Assembly: GCF_000429165.1 (NCBI RefSeq)
Contig: NZ_AUBI01000004.1
Span: 62,001-126,000 of the forward strand
DNA length: 64,000 nt
Source: Acetobacter nitrogenifigens DSM 23921 = NBRC 105050
GTDB lineage: Bacteria > Pseudomonadota > Alphaproteobacteria > Acetobacterales > Acetobacteraceae
Reading direction: 5' to 3'
Shown here: positions 48,162-59,070 of the stretch, one piece after another
Layout: every line of letters starts with the position of its first letter
Position numbering within the stretch: position 1 is the stretch's first letter
Position numbers and translations under genes: made by a program
Notes under the pieces: model-generated
Told to the model about the DNA's origin: nothing
What the model saw: only the letters and a program-made list of their open reading frames with translations
Databases searched by the model: none

Positions 48162-48966
48162 TTTGCGCTTCCATTTTTATTAACGCCGCATCGCCGTACA
48201 AAATTTCGCCGGTGACTATGCGCTTCAACTCCGGACCACAGCGCAGAAGAAGCTCTCCGCCTTCGTCGATCCCCTCGAATTCGCCTTCAACATAGGTTTT
48301 TCCCCCGCTGACCACAAGGGGCGCGCCCCGAGGCGGCCCTCGCTCCAGCCAGGCCTGCCTGATCGGGGCGAAACCGTCGCGTTCCCACACCGCGCGCCAA
48401 CGCGTCAGGGCAGACAGCACCCGTCGCGCCACGGTCGTCGCCTCCGCCGCAGGATCGTATTGCGCGAGGCACGCCAGCGTGCGGCCTTCCACCTCCGGCG
48501 CGCGCCGGATATTGGCGCCGAAACCGATCACGACCCATCCGCCTTCGCCGCCGCTGGCTTCGACCAGAATGCCTGCCAGCTTGTGTCCATCCAGCAGGAT
48601 GTCGTTCGGCCATTTGACGCGCAGACGCGGCGTCAGCACGCCATCGGCCAGCGCGTCGTAATACGCCAGCGCGCTGATGAACGACCATGGCGCGCTGACC
48701 GAAGGGTCATTCTTTTCAGGCCTCATCAACACGGAGAGCGCAAGGCTGTCGCCGGGATCGGCCCACGCGCGCCCCCGCGTGCCACGGCCTTTGGTCTGGC
48801 GGCGCGCCAGTAGCGCGAGCCCCTCCGCCTCTCCGAGATCCGCGCGCTCTATGCAGACGTCGGACGTCGAGGACAACTCGTCATGCAACTCGAGCCGCCA
48901 ACCGGAGACGTCCTCCCGGACGAACTCAGCCGACAAGAGCTTTCGCCGCTGCTCCGGCCGCTTCAC
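48145..48966 (-). CDS. birA: Biotin-protein ligase, class I (no DNA-binding domain)
   Basis: A 273-residue BirA catalytic protein with biotin-adenylate loop [30 protein letters not shown] and the C-terminal SH3-like domain. There is no helix-turn-helix, so it only biotinylates carriers and is not a repressor. The ATG overlaps the nuoN end by 41 bp; an in-frame TTG ten codons later is an alternative. It follows the complex I genes directly. Confidence 0.9.
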   Translation of the reverse strand: MKRPEQRRKLLSAEFVREDVSGWRLELHDELSSTSDVCIERADLGEAEGLALLARRQTKGRGTRGRAWADPGDSLALSVLMRPEKNDPSVSAPWSFISALAYYDALADGVLTPRLRVKWPNDILLDGHKLAGILVEASGGEGGWVVIGFGANIRRAPEVEGRTLACLAQYDPAAEATTVARRVLSALTRWRAVWERDGFAPIRQAWLERGPPRGAPLVVSGGKTYVEGEFEGIDEGGELLLRCGPELKRIVTGEILYGDAALIKMEAQNASGR

Positions 48967-50350
48967 TCACCGGACCGAGCGCCAGAAGGAAAAGCACCGT
49001 CGCGAGCCCCATGGCGGCGGACACGAACGCGATGGACGGCGCAGGCTTGTCGAACGGCGCAGCCGATGCATCAAAATAGACCACCTTCACCACGCGCAGG
49101 TAATAGAAAGCGCCGATCACCGCAGACAGCGCGCCGACAGCGACCAGCCCGTAAAGGCCCGCGTTCCAGGCTGCGCCAAACACCATGAACTTGCCGAAGA
49201 ACCCGGCCAGCGGCGGCACGCCGATCATGCTGAACATGCAGATCGCCATCACCATGGCCATCGCCGGGTTGGTACGGCCGAGCCCGGCAAGATCGGCGAT
49301 CGTCGTCACCTCACGCCCACGACGGCGCATGGCCGAGATGACGCCGAACACGCCGACATTCATCACCAGATACGTCGTCAGATAGACCAGCGTCCCGCGC
49401 GTCCCCACCGGGGTCGCCGCCGCAAGGCCCATCATCGCGTATCCCATATGACCGATCGACGAATACGCCATCAGACGCTTGATATCGCGCTGCGGGATCG
49501 CCGCCAGCGCGCCAAACAGCATCGATAGCGCCGAAATCGCCTCGATCAGAAGCTGCCAGCGCGGCGACATCGCGCCAAACGGCCCCATCATCACCCGCAG
49601 GATCAGTGCGAACGCGGCGAATTTCGGCGCGCCCGCCATGAACGCCGTCACAGGAGTCGGCGAACCCTGATAGACGTCGGGCGTCCACATATGGAACGGC
49701 ACGGCCGACAGTTTGAACGCCAGACCGACGACGATGAACACGACGCCGATGACCAGCCCCACCGGCAGGGCGCCAGCGCCGTTAATTTCAACGGCGATCG
49801 GCGCAAACTCCATCGTCCCCGCGAAGCCGTAGGCGAGCGACGCGCCGTACAGCAGAAGCCCGGACGCCAGAGACCCGAGGATGAAGTATTTCAGCCCGGC
49901 CTCCGCCGCCTCTACCCGATCCCGTTCAATGGCGCAGAGGATGTAGATCGACAGCGAAGACAGTTCGAGCCCGACGAACAGCGTCATCAGGTTCGCCGAC
50001 GACGCCATGATCATCGCGCCAAGCGTGGAAAACAGCATCAGGATCGGCGTTTCGAACGGCAGGGCGTTCTTGCCGTCAGAATACCCGATCGACAACGTGA
50101 TCGAGGCGACGCCGCCCGCAATCACCAGCAGCTTGATGAAGCGCGCAAAGGCGTCCACGACGAAAACATCGCCGTAGCCGACGCCGCTGGAAGACGTCGC
50201 CACCAGAAACCCGGAGACGATCATCGCCGCAACGCTCAACGTGGCGCTGGGGAGGAACGCCTCATCCTTGCGCATCAGGACGCCCGCGGCGAGGATCACG
50301 AGACCACTGACCGCCAGCACGATCTCCGGCAGGGCAAGTGTCCAGTTCAT
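48926..50350 (-). CDS. nuoN: NADH-quinone oxidoreductase subunit N
   Basis: A 474-residue antiporter-like membrane subunit. It begins MNWTLALPEIVLAVSGLVIL and has 14 hydrophobic segments. Conserved charged sites include GLELSSLSIYILCA (Glu), GLAFKLSAVPFHMWTPDVY (Lys) and KRLMAYSSIGHMGY. GGAG sits eight bases before the ATG. It forms one of the proton channels of complex I. It is normally preceded by nuoM, which is missing here. Confidence 0.95.
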   Translation of the reverse strand: MNWTLALPEIVLAVSGLVILAAGVLMRKDEAFLPSATLSVAAMIVSGFLVATSSSGVGYGDVFVVDAFARFIKLLVIAGGVASITLSIGYSDGKNALPFETPILMLFSTLGAMIMASSANLMTLFVGLELSSLSIYILCAIERDRVEAAEAGLKYFILGSLASGLLLYGASLAYGFAGTMEFAPIAVEINGAGALPVGLVIGVVFIVVGLAFKLSAVPFHMWTPDVYQGSPTPVTAFMAGAPKFAAFALILRVMMGPFGAMSPRWQLLIEAISALSMLFGALAAIPQRDIKRLMAYSSIGHMGYAMMGLAAATPVGTRGTLVYLTTYLVMNVGVFGVISAMRRRGREVTTIADLAGLGRTNPAMAMVMAICMFSMIGVPPLAGFFGKFMVFGAAWNAGLYGLVAVGALSAVIGAFYYLRVVKVVYFDASAAPFDKPAPSIAFVSAAMGLATVLFLLALGPVSEAAGAAAKALVG

Positions 50351-50502
50351 CGTCTCAACTCCATCGAACGGACGTGCGGGAGAGGCGCGCGCCCCATCCC
50401 CTCACGCGCCGGAAAAGCACGCAAAAAACACCCGACGGGACGACCGCCGCTCTCGTCGCCCGGCTTACGGCGCGACAGGGCCACAGGCATCGCGTCCGTC
50501 AC
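50347..50502 (-). CDS. 51-codon ORF in the place of nuoM
   Basis: The nuoL-nuoN gap is spanned by one open frame. It starts with a GTG overlapping the nuoL TGA (GTGA) and ends with a TGA overlapping the nuoN ATG (ATGA). The product, starting MTDAMPVALSRRKPGDE, is Arg-rich and shows no NuoM-like hydrophobic helices. It may be the leftover start of a deleted nuoM joined to the sequence before nuoN, or a chance ORF. Translation is unproven. Confidence 0.25.
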   Translation of the reverse strand: MTDAMPVALSRRKPGDESGGRPVGCFLRAFPAREGMGRAPLPHVRSMELRR

Positions 50503-52439
50503 TGGAAGAACACCACCGTCGTTACGAGCGCCACCAGACCAATCAGCATCGACAGCGCGTAGATCGCGATGGAGCCTGTCTGCGAACGCGTCGCCAGCAC
50601 CGCACCGCCCAGCGTCAGGCGCGCCAGCCCGACCGGCGCTTTCTCGATTACGCCCTCGTCGTTGCGACGCAGCAGGCGGGCGATCGCACGATACGGCCCC
50701 ACGAAGATGCGGTCATACAGCTCGTCGAAATACCACTTGTTCAACAGGAACAGGTACAGCGGTCGGAACGACGAGGCCACAGACGCAGGCAGTTCAGGTT
50801 TGACGATGTAGAAAACATAGGCCGCAGCGATGCCCAGAAGACCAGCGACGCTCGGCAGCAGTGCGATGAACGTGGGGACCTCTTCGATCATGCTCATGAT
50901 CGTGTTGCCCGGAGCGTTGACGATCGCCCCGGCCCAGAACATCGCCTGCTTCGAACCGACATAAAGCGGCGCCAGCACCGCGCCAGCCGCGAGCGCGCCA
51001 ATGGATAGCAGCACGAGCGGCGCGACCATGACCGGCGGGCTTTCATGCGCGCCGTCATGCAGATGCTGGTCGCGTGGTTTCCCGTGGAACACCAGGAAAA
51101 GCAGCCGCCAGCTATAGAACGCCGTGATGAAGGCCGTGACCGTACCCAGAACCCAGCCATACATGCCGACGCTGCTGCCCGACGCCCAGGCCGCGTTCAG
51201 GATCGCGTCCTTGGACCAGTAGCCCGCAAAGGGAAACACGCCGGCGAGTGCGAGGCTACCGATCCACATCACCACATAGGTGACGGGAATTTTCCGCCAC
51301 AGGCCACCCATGCGGAACATGTCCTGCTCGTCGTGAACGGCGTGAATGACCGAACCAGCGCCAAGGAACAGCAGCGCCTTGAAGAAGGCGTGCGTCGTCA
51401 GGTGAAACACACCCGCCTGATACGCGCCGACGCCGATGGCTACGAACATGTAGCCAAGCTGCGAACATGTCGAATAGGCGATGGTTCGCTTGATGTCCGG
51501 CTGCACCATGCCGACCGTCGCGGCGAAGAAACACGTCGTCCCGCCGATCAGGACAATGAACTCCCGCGTGTACGGCGTGAACTCGATCAGCGGCGACATG
51601 CGCGCCATCAGGAACACGCCCGCCGTGACCATGGTGGCCGCGTGAATGAGCGCGGAAACCGGCGTCGGACCTTCCATCGCATCCGGCAGCCATGTGTGCA
51701 GGAACAACTGCGCCGACTTGCCCATCGCGCCGACGAACAGCAGCGTCGCAATCACCTCAAGCAGCGAATGCGGACTGCCGAACAGCATGTAGGCATTGCG
51801 CGCCTGATCCGGGACCAGCGAGAAGATGTTGTCGTACTGAACGGTCCCGAAGGTGACGAACAGCAGACCGATGCCGACGATGAAGAACAGGTCAGCGATG
51901 CGATTCACCACGAAGGCTTTTATCGCTGCAGCATTCGCGCTCGGCTTCTGGAACCAGTACCCAATCAGCAGGTAGCTCGCGAGGCCGACGCCTTCCCAGC
52001 CAAAGAAGAGCTGGATCAGGTCATTGGACGACACCAGCATGAGCATGGCGAACGTGAACAGCGACAGATACGCGAAGAAACGATAGCGCGGCATCGAGTC
52101 ATGAGACATGTACCCGACGCTGTAGATGTGGACGAGCAGGGAGACCGTCAGCACCATCGCCGTCATCGTCGCCGACAGCGTATCGAAACGCAGCGCCCAC
52201 GCGGCATGGAACGACCCGGCGTCGACCCAGTGCGCCAGCAGCGCGACGCCCGGCATCGCGCCGGACGTCATGCCGCCGATCAGCGCGCCATAGCTGCACA
52301 GCGCCGCCACGACCATGAACAGGATCGAGACGAACTGCGCCACGCCGTCGCCAAGACGCCGTCCGAAGAGCCCGGAGATCGCGGCGCCGCCCAGCGGGGC
52401 AAGCACAGCAATCGCGAAAAGGATCAATGCCGCCTGCAT
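50499..52439 (-). CDS. nuoL: NADH-quinone oxidoreductase subunit L
   Basis: A 646-residue NuoL of full length. Motifs are DLIQLFFGWEGVGLASYLLIG, GKSAQLFLHTWLPDAMEGPT and the following SALIHAATMVTAGVFL. The C-terminal lateral helix region and final membrane segment are present. It is the distal proton-pumping subunit. In assembled complex I it contacts NuoM, whose gene is absent between this gene and nuoN. Confidence 0.96.
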   Translation of the reverse strand: MQAALILFAIAVLAPLGGAAISGLFGRRLGDGVAQFVSILFMVVAALCSYGALIGGMTSGAMPGVALLAHWVDAGSFHAAWALRFDTLSATMTAMVLTVSLLVHIYSVGYMSHDSMPRYRFFAYLSLFTFAMLMLVSSNDLIQLFFGWEGVGLASYLLIGYWFQKPSANAAAIKAFVVNRIADLFFIVGIGLLFVTFGTVQYDNIFSLVPDQARNAYMLFGSPHSLLEVIATLLFVGAMGKSAQLFLHTWLPDAMEGPTPVSALIHAATMVTAGVFLMARMSPLIEFTPYTREFIVLIGGTTCFFAATVGMVQPDIKRTIAYSTCSQLGYMFVAIGVGAYQAGVFHLTTHAFFKALLFLGAGSVIHAVHDEQDMFRMGGLWRKIPVTYVVMWIGSLALAGVFPFAGYWSKDAILNAAWASGSSVGMYGWVLGTVTAFITAFYSWRLLFLVFHGKPRDQHLHDGAHESPPVMVAPLVLLSIGALAAGAVLAPLYVGSKQAMFWAGAIVNAPGNTIMSMIEEVPTFIALLPSVAGLLGIAAAYVFYIVKPELPASVASSFRPLYLFLLNKWYFDELYDRIFVGPYRAIARLLRRNDEGVIEKAPVGLARLTLGGAVLATRSQTGSIAIYALSMLIGLVALVTTVVFFQ

Positions 52440-52445
52440 CGCCGG

Positions 52446-52769
52446 TCAGCCCTTCATCAACGCCACGTCCTCGACCTGGATCGAGCCGCGGTTGCGGAAA
52501 TAGACGGTGAGGATGGCAAGGCCGATGGCCGCCTCCGCCGCAGCGATGGTCAGCACAAAGACCGTCAGCACCTGCCCGGACAGATCGCCCAACGCCGCAG
52601 AAAATGCGACGAGGTTGATGTTCGCAGCCAGCAGGATCAGTTCCATCGACATCATGATGATGATGATGTTCTTCCGGTTCAGGAAAATTCCGAACACGCC
52701 GAGAACCAGGAGCGCCGCTCCGACCGTAAGAAAAGGCCCCAGACCGATCTGAGCGAAAGCGTCGTTCAT
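52446..52769 (-). CDS. nuoK: NADH-quinone oxidoreductase subunit K
   Basis: A 107-residue three-helix membrane protein. It carries the conserved glutamates in [17 protein letters not shown] and [19 protein letters not shown]. It links proton movement between the quinone module and the antiporter subunits. Its ATG overlaps the nuoJ stop by four bases. Confidence 0.95.
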   Translation of the reverse strand: MNDAFAQIGLGPFLTVGAALLVLGVFGIFLNRKNIIIIMMSMELILLAANINLVAFSAALGDLSGQVLTVFVLTIAAAEAAIGLAILTVYFRNRGSIQVEDVALMKG

Positions 52770-53509
52770 GGCGCGTCTCCGTCGACCTTGCGGACCTCTT
52801 CGCGGGGAGGTTCCGGCGCGGCGGGCACGCCGTAGGAACCCGGAACCGCCGTGTCGTAATACCCCTTCGCCGGACGCAGGAACCCGCCATTGGCGTCGAT
52901 CCCGAAGCCCAGCGGCAGGGTCAGCATCTCCAGCGTGTCCGCGCGCATGCGCTCGTGCTGCTTGCCGATCACCTGACGGCGACCCGTCGGCTTTTCACGC
53001 AGCGTCAGCGTGATCGCGCCGATCATCGCGACCAGCAGCACGAGGCCGCAGGCCTGAAACAGCAGAATGTAATGAGTGTAGAGCAGCGTCCCGAGCGCCG
53101 CCGTGTTGGTCATCGGACCACCCGGCTGGCCAAGGCCGCCCGTAATCGGCTCCGGCATGACCGGCGAACTGGCCCAGTGCGCCGCCGCCATCGCCAACTC
53201 GGCGAACAGGACGCCGCCAACGGCTGCGCCCAGCGGCGCGTAGCGCTGCAGCCCCTCGCGCATTCTCGCAAAGTCGATGTCGAGCATCATGACGACGAAC
53301 AGGAACAGAACCGCGACCGCGCCGACATAGACGATGACCAGAATCATCGCCAGGAACTCGGCCCCCGCCAGCAGGAACAGCCCCGCCGCATTGAAGAAGC
53401 CGAGGATGAGGAACAGCACGGAATGGACCGGGTTCTTCGCGAAGATCACCATCGCGGACGATGCGATCAGCACCGCAGCGAAGACGTAGAAGACAAGCTG
53501 GATCATCAT
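52766..53509 (-). CDS. nuoJ: NADH-quinone oxidoreductase subunit J
   Basis: A 247-residue membrane subunit. It shows the pi-bulge helix region [20 protein letters not shown] and five hydrophobic segments, then a soluble C-terminal tail of about 80 residues rich in Pro and charged residues. That tail makes it longer than E. coli NuoJ but is common in alphaproteobacteria. Confidence 0.94.
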   Translation of the reverse strand: MMIQLVFYVFAAVLIASSAMVIFAKNPVHSVLFLILGFFNAAGLFLLAGAEFLAMILVIVYVGAVAVLFLFVVMMLDIDFARMREGLQRYAPLGAAVGGVLFAELAMAAAHWASSPVMPEPITGGLGQPGGPMTNTAALGTLLYTHYILLFQACGLVLLVAMIGAITLTLREKPTGRRQVIGKQHERMRADTLEMLTLPLGFGIDANGGFLRPAKGYYDTAVPGSYGVPAAPEPPREEVRKVDGDAP

Positions 53510-53533
53510 GTCGGACTCTCCACCAGCCGGGGT

Positions 53534-54022
53534 TCAGCGATACGGCGCATCGAGTTCGAGCCTCCGCGCCAGAACGCTCTCCCATCTGTCGCCGTTGGCG
53601 AGCAGCTTGTTCTTGTCGTACATCAGTTCTTCACGGGTCTCGGTCGCGAACTCGTAGTTCGGGCCCTCGACGATCGCGTCCACCGGGCAGGCTTCCTCGC
53701 ACAGACCACAATAGATGCACTTCGTCATGTCGATGTCGTAGCGCGTCGTCCGGCGCGAACCGTCGTCGCGCGCTTCAGACTCGATCGTAATCGCCTCCGC
53801 CGGACACGCAGCTTCGCACAGCTTGCACGCGATGCAGCGTTCCTCGCCGTTCGGATAGCGACGCAACGCATGCTCGCCCCGGAAGCGCGGCGACAGCGGC
53901 CCCTTTTCATAGGGGTAGTTGATCGTGGCCTTCGGCTTGAACATCGTCTTGAACGTCGCGGTCATGCCGGCGACGATCTCGGTCAGCAGAAACGCCTTGA
54001 GGCTGCGGTCGAGGCCGGCCAT
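53534..54022 (-). CDS. nuoI: NADH-quinone oxidoreductase subunit I
   Basis: About 162 residues from the ATG at 54022, one base overlapping the nuoH stop. A longer ORF starting at 54085 lies inside nuoH and is rejected. Two ferredoxin-type [4Fe-4S] motifs are intact: [12 protein letters not shown] and [12 protein letters not shown]. It carries clusters N6a and N6b towards the quinone site. Confidence 0.96.
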   Translation of the reverse strand: MAGLDRSLKAFLLTEIVAGMTATFKTMFKPKATINYPYEKGPLSPRFRGEHALRRYPNGEERCIACKLCEAACPAEAITIESEARDDGSRRTTRYDIDMTKCIYCGLCEEACPVDAIVEGPNYEFATETREELMYDKNKLLANGDRWESVLARRLELDAPYR

Positions 54023-55044
54023 CAGCTTACTCCCTGAGGCAGATTGCCCGTTGCGAGCAGGAACCCGGCGGTGGCGATCATCCACAGCAGCGAGAACGGC
54101 AGGAACACCTTCCAGCCCAGCCGCATGAGTTGATCGTAACGATAGCGGGGGAACGTCGCGCGCACCCAGATGAACACGAAGAGGCAGAACAGGATCTTGG
54201 CGATCAGCCAGATCGGACCCGGAATCCAGGTCAGCGGCGCGATCCCCAGCGGCGGCAGCCAGCCACCGAGGAAGAGAATGCTCACCATCCCCGACATCAG
54301 GATCATGTTCGCGTATTCGCCGAGAAAGAACAGGCCGAAGGACAGCGACGAGTATTCGACGAAGAACCCGGCCACCAGTTCGGACTCGCCTTCCGGAAGA
54401 TCGAACGGCGCGCGGTTAGTCTCGGCGAGGGCCGAGATGAAAAAGATGATGAACATCGGGAACATCGGCACGCAGAACCATACGTGTCGTTGCGCCAGGA
54501 TGATGTCGTTCAGGTTCAGACTACCCACGGCCAGAAGCACCGACACGATCACCAGACCGATCGACACCTCATACGAAACCATCTGCGCCGCAGAGCGAAG
54601 TCCACCGAGGAATGCGTATTTCGAGTTCGACGCCCAGCCCGCGATCAGGATGCCGTAAACGCCCAGCGACGAAATCGCGAGCAGATACAGGATGCCGACA
54701 TTGATGTTGGCGACCGCCAGACCATCTCCCGTCGGGATTACCGCCCATGCCAGCATAGCGAGGGAGAACGTCAGGAACGGGGCCAGAAGGAACAGGAAAC
54801 GGTTCGCCCCGCTTGGGATGATCGTCTCCTTGGTCATCATCTTGATGGCGTCGGCGAAGGCCTGCAACACGCCGAAAAGACCGTTCACGTTCGGTCCGCG
54901 CCGCATCTGCATCGCGGCCATGACCTTGCGCTCCATGAGCGTCAGATAGGCGACGGCGATCAGAAGCGGCACCAGAATCGCCAGAGCCTCGAGCACCAGC
55001 AGGATGACGTGGCCGGTCGTCGTATGGAAAAAGAACTGTTCCAC
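54022..55044 (-). CDS. nuoH: NADH-quinone oxidoreductase subunit H
   Basis: About 340 residues from a GTG at 55044, four bases after the nuoG stop, with GGAG seven bases upstream; a start 12 codons earlier would overlap nuoG. Eight membrane segments are evident. Conserved sites include [20 protein letters not shown] and [20 protein letters not shown]. It forms the quinone-binding chamber at the membrane. Confidence 0.95.
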   Translation of the reverse strand: MEQFFFHTTTGHVILLVLEALAILVPLLIAVAYLTLMERKVMAAMQMRRGPNVNGLFGVLQAFADAIKMMTKETIIPSGANRFLFLLAPFLTFSLAMLAWAVIPTGDGLAVANINVGILYLLAISSLGVYGILIAGWASNSKYAFLGGLRSAAQMVSYEVSIGLVIVSVLLAVGSLNLNDIILAQRHVWFCVPMFPMFIIFFISALAETNRAPFDLPEGESELVAGFFVEYSSLSFGLFFLGEYANMILMSGMVSILFLGGWLPPLGIAPLTWIPGPIWLIAKILFCLFVFIWVRATFPRYRYDQLMRLGWKVFLPFSLLWMIATAGFLLATGNLPQGVS

Positions 55045-55048
55045 GTCG

Positions 55049-57088
55049 CTACTCCGCCGCCACAGCCGCGTGCGGAGCATGAACGCTGGCGCATTCCTGC
55101 ATCGTCGCGCTCGCCCGGCAAATCGGGTTCGTCAGGTAATAGCTGGCGCCGGAAGACGCGAACGGCTTCGAAAGCACGCTATCGGATAGCGCTTCCGCCG
55201 CCGAACGGCGCGCGGTCACATGCCGCGCCCCGACCTGAAGCCGCTCGCGCAGCGCCTCGATCGTGTCGTAGGGCAGCGTATGCCCCAGCACGTCGGACAC
55301 CGCGCGCAGGATGCGCCAGTCCTCGCGCGCCTCGCCCGGCGGGAACACGGCCTGAAACCCGCGCTGCACGCGGCCTTCCGTGTTCACCCAGGTTCCCTGC
55401 TTTTCGGTGTACGCAGCCCCCGGAAGGATCACATCCGCGCGGGCTGCGCCCGCGTCGCCATGATGCCCCTGATAGATCACGAAGGTGTCCGGCCCGATCC
55501 CGTGCACCGGAAATTCATCCGCGCCGAGCAGCCACAGCACGTCGACACCGCCGCTGAGCATGCCGCGCACGCTGCGTCCGCCCTCGGCCGGAAGGAAGTC
55601 GAGATCCAGAGCCGCCACACGTGAAGCAGCCGTGTGCAGGACGTTCAGGCCGGACCACTCATCCGTCACCGCGCCCACAGTTTCCGCCAGTAGCGCGCAG
55701 GCCTCGAGCACCACCGGGCTGTCGTCACGCGTCAGCGCGCCCTGCCCGACGATGATCATCGGGCGCTTCGCCGCCTTCAGCTTTTCGAGGAACGGGTTTC
55801 CGTCCGCCATCAGATCGGCCAGCGCCGAAGCGCCCGCACCCAGGGATTCGTATGCCCATGTCGGGTCGGAGCCCATGTCGCCGATCACGCCAATCGGAAG
55901 ACCGCCACGGCCCGCTTCGAGATATCTTTTACGGATGCGCGCGTTCAGGACCGGCGCATCGTGACGAGGGTTCGCCCCGATCACCAGCAACGCGTCGGCC
56001 TCATCGATTCCGGCGATACCAGATGAGAATGTGTAGTTCGCGCGGTCGGACACGTCGTAATGCGCGCCGTCCTGACGGCAATCGAGATTGGGCGACCCCA
56101 TAGAGATCATGAGGTCGCGCAACGCCATCATGCTCTCGGCGTCGCACAGATCGCCGACAATGGCGCCGATGCGCGAACCGGGAACGCCCTCGAGGCGACG
56201 GGCGATGGCGACGAACGCGTCCTGCCACGATACGGCCTGAAGCTTGCCGTGGACCTTCAACCAGGGGCGATCCAGACGGCGACGCAGCAGACCATCTATG
56301 GCGAAGCGGCCTTTATCGGACAGCCATTCCTCGTTCACCTCGTCGTTGACGCGCGGAACGATGCGCTTCACCTCGCCGCCACGCGCCTGAATCTGGATGT
56401 TGGTCCCGAGCGCGTCCATCACGTCGATGGCGTCGGTCTTCTTCAACTCCCACGGGCGTTGCTGGAACGCGCCGGGCTTGGAGGTCAGGGCGCCGACCGG
56501 GCAGATGTCGATCAGGTTGCCAGAAAGCTCCGACGTCAGAGCCTTCTCGACATAGGTCGTGATCTCCATGTTCTCGCCACGCGACACGGCGCCAAGCTCC
56601 GGGGTTCCGGCCACTTCGGCGCAGAACCGGACGCAGCGCGTGCACTGGATGCAGCGCGTCATGACGGTCTTGACCAGCGGCCCGAGATTCTTGTCCGTCA
56701 CGGCCCTCTTCGGCTCGTCATACCGCGACACGCCGCTGCCGTAACCGTAAGCCTGATCCTGCAGATCACACTCGCCGCCCTGATCGCAGATCGGGCAGTC
56801 CAGAGGATGGTTGATCAGCAGGAACTCCATGACGGAGCGCCGCGCCTTGCGGACGACTTCGGTGTCCGTCTTGATTTCCATGCCTTCCGCAACGGGAAAA
56901 CCGCACGACGCCACCGGCTTGGGCGCGCGCACGACCTCGACAAGACACATGCGGCAGTTGCCCGCGACCGACAGTCGTTCGTGATAGCAGAAGCGCGGAA
57001 TTTCCTTCCCCGCGGCCTCGCAGGCCTGCAGCGCGGATGAGCCCGCAGGCACATCGACCGGCGTTCCGTCGACGATAACCCTCACCAT
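55049..57088 (-). CDS. nuoG: NADH-quinone oxidoreductase subunit G
   Basis: A 679-residue iron-sulphur subunit. [2Fe-2S] ligands lie in [17 protein letters not shown], and the His-Cys cluster in [16 protein letters not shown]. The [4Fe-4S] site is [11 protein letters not shown], with a later CP in [10 protein letters not shown]. The molybdopterin-like C-terminal domain follows without known catalytic function. It carries electrons from NuoEF to NuoI. Confidence 0.96.
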   Translation of the reverse strand: MVRVIVDGTPVDVPAGSSALQACEAAGKEIPRFCYHERLSVAGNCRMCLVEVVRAPKPVASCGFPVAEGMEIKTDTEVVRKARRSVMEFLLINHPLDCPICDQGGECDLQDQAYGYGSGVSRYDEPKRAVTDKNLGPLVKTVMTRCIQCTRCVRFCAEVAGTPELGAVSRGENMEITTYVEKALTSELSGNLIDICPVGALTSKPGAFQQRPWELKKTDAIDVMDALGTNIQIQARGGEVKRIVPRVNDEVNEEWLSDKGRFAIDGLLRRRLDRPWLKVHGKLQAVSWQDAFVAIARRLEGVPGSRIGAIVGDLCDAESMMALRDLMISMGSPNLDCRQDGAHYDVSDRANYTFSSGIAGIDEADALLVIGANPRHDAPVLNARIRKRYLEAGRGGLPIGVIGDMGSDPTWAYESLGAGASALADLMADGNPFLEKLKAAKRPMIIVGQGALTRDDSPVVLEACALLAETVGAVTDEWSGLNVLHTAASRVAALDLDFLPAEGGRSVRGMLSGGVDVLWLLGADEFPVHGIGPDTFVIYQGHHGDAGAARADVILPGAAYTEKQGTWVNTEGRVQRGFQAVFPPGEAREDWRILRAVSDVLGHTLPYDTIEALRERLQVGARHVTARRSAAEALSDSVLSKPFASSGASYYLTNPICRASATMQECASVHAPHAAVAAE

Positions 57089-57093
57089 TCGCC

Positions 57094-58428
57094 TTACTCC
57101 GCCGCGAGGGTCGCGAGGGTCGCGGGCGACGGCGCATCAATCCGTCCCGCGCCGCCATGCAGCCGCTTGTAGTTGTGAATCCGCTCTTCCATCAGCGGCC
57201 GGAAATGCCGGATCAACCCCTGAATCGGCCACGCGGCCGCATCGCCCAGCGCGCAGATCGTGTGTCCCTCGACCTGACGCGTAACCTGCTCCAGCATGTC
57301 GATTTCTTCGATCTCCGCGCGGCCTTCGACCATGCGGTTCATCACGCGCATCATCCAGCCGGTGCCTTCGCGGCACGGCGTGCACTGGCCGCAACTTTCA
57401 TGCTTGAAGAACTGCGAGAAGCGCGCGATCGCCTTGATGATGTCCGTGGACTTGTCCATCACGATCATGCACGCGGTACCGAGGCCAGAGCGTTCGGCGC
57501 GCAGGCTGTCGAAATCCATCAGCACTGTCTCGCAGACCGATTTCGGCAGCAGCGGCACCGAACATCCGCCCGGAATGACGGCCAGCAGGTTGTCCCACCC
57601 GCCGCGAACGCCGCCGCCATGCTTCTCGATGATCTCGCGCAGCGGAACGCCCAGTTCCTCTTCGAACACACAGGGCGTGTTCACGTGGCCGGAAATCGCC
57701 ATCAGTTTGGTGCCGCAATTGTTCGGGCGTCCCAGTCCTGCGAACCATGCAGCCCCGCGCCGCAGGATGGTGGACGCGACCGAGATGCTCTCGACATTGT
57801 TCACTGTGGTCGGGCAGCCGTACAGACCTGCTCCCGCCGGGAACGGCGGCTTCATGCGCGGCTGGCCCTTCTTGCCTTCAAGGCTCTCCAGCAGCGCCGT
57901 CTCTTCGCCGCAGATATAAGCGCCCGCGCCTCGATGGATGTAGAAGTCGAAATCCCAGCCGGACCCGGCGGCGTTCGGGCCGAGCAGCCCCGCATCATAC
58001 GCCTCGTCGATCGCGATCTGGAGATGCCTGGCTTCGTTGAAGAATTCGCCACGGATATAGATATACGCCGCGTGCGCTCCCATCGCGAACGACGCGAGCA
58101 GGGCGCTCTCGATCAACTTATGCGGTTCATGCCGCAGAATTTCGCGATCCTTGCAGGTGCCGGGCTCGGACTCGTCACCGTTGATGACGAGGTAACGCGG
58201 CACAGGCCCGTCGCCCTTCGGCATGAACGACCATTTGAGGCCCGTCGGGAACCCCGCGCCGCCCCGGCCGCGCAGGTTCGACGCCTTCATCTCGTTGACG
58301 ATGGCGTCGCGGCCACGGGCGATCAGCTCCGCCGTGTCGCTCCAGTCTCCGCGTGCGCGCGCGCCAGCCAACCGCCAGTCGTTCTGGCCGTAGAGGTTGG
58401 TGAAGATCCGATCCTTGTCGCTGAGCAT
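57094..58428 (-). CDS. nuoF: NADH-quinone oxidoreductase subunit F
   Basis: A 444-residue subunit holding FMN and the NADH site. It has the NADH/FMN loop [18 protein letters not shown], the segment [18 protein letters not shown] and the N3 [4Fe-4S] ligands [16 protein letters not shown]. It is the electron entry point of complex I. Confidence 0.96.
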   Translation of the reverse strand: MLSDKDRIFTNLYGQNDWRLAGARARGDWSDTAELIARGRDAIVNEMKASNLRGRGGAGFPTGLKWSFMPKGDGPVPRYLVINGDESEPGTCKDREILRHEPHKLIESALLASFAMGAHAAYIYIRGEFFNEARHLQIAIDEAYDAGLLGPNAAGSGWDFDFYIHRGAGAYICGEETALLESLEGKKGQPRMKPPFPAGAGLYGCPTTVNNVESISVASTILRRGAAWFAGLGRPNNCGTKLMAISGHVNTPCVFEEELGVPLREIIEKHGGGVRGGWDNLLAVIPGGCSVPLLPKSVCETVLMDFDSLRAERSGLGTACMIVMDKSTDIIKAIARFSQFFKHESCGQCTPCREGTGWMMRVMNRMVEGRAEIEEIDMLEQVTRQVEGHTICALGDAAAWPIQGLIRHFRPLMEERIHNYKRLHGGAGRIDAPSPATLATLAAE

Positions 58429-58440
58429 CGTGTCTTCTCC

Positions 58441-59070
58441 CTATCCCTGACCCGAGTCGCCGACGTCGAGCAGCACCTTGCGGCCGCCTTCAGGCGCGGA
58501 GTTAAAGCGATCGATCGTAGGCCCATAGGCCGGGCGCTCGCCCTTACGGAGCGCCTCGATCAACTGCTCCGTACGGGGGCCGTCGAGATCCTCATAATAA
58601 TCGTCGTCGACCTGAAGAATCGGCGCGTTCGCGCAGGCGCCAAGGCATTCGACTTCCGTCAGCGTGAACATCCCGTCTTCGCTGGTTTCGCCGAAATGCT
58701 GGATGCCGGTGGCCTTCTTGCAGGCGGCGACCACATCATCCGATCCGCGCAGCCAGCAGGACGTCGTCGTGCACGCCTGCAGGTGGTAACGGCCGATCGG
58801 CTTCGTGTTAAACATCAGATAAAAGGTCGCGACTTCGTAGACGCGGATCGGCGCGACCTCCAGACGGGCGGCGATCACGTCCATGGCCGCGACCGGAACC
58901 CAGGCGCTGCCTGTCAGACGACCCATCTGCCGCTGGGCGACGTAGAGCAGCGGAATCACACCGCTGGCCTTACGCTCCGGCGGATACTTCGCCAGAATCG
59001 TCGCGATTTCCGCTTCGCTGGCCTCGTCGAACGCGAAATGGGCCGGCTGTTCCGGCGTCTGAGCGCTCAT
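58441..59070 (-). CDS. nuoE: NADH-quinone oxidoreductase subunit E
   Basis: A 209-residue thioredoxin-like [2Fe-2S] protein with ligands in [14 protein letters not shown] and [13 protein letters not shown]. It pairs with NuoF in the NADH dehydrogenase module. Its start overlaps the nuoD stop by four bases. Confidence 0.96.
   Translation of the reverse strand: MSAQTPEQPAHFAFDEASEAEIATILAKYPPERKASGVIPLLYVAQRQMGRLTGSAWVPVAAMDVIAARLEVAPIRVYEVATFYLMFNTKPIGRYHLQACTTTSCWLRGSDDVVAACKKATGIQHFGETSEDGMFTLTEVECLGACANAPILQVDDDYYEDLDGPRTEQLIEALRKGERPAYGPTIDRFNSAPEGGRKVLLDVGDSGQG

Noticed and set aside
53534-54085. Longer nuoI start at 54085
   Set aside because: The 21 additional residues lie inside nuoH and do not match NuoI. 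The ATG at 54022 gives the usual length.
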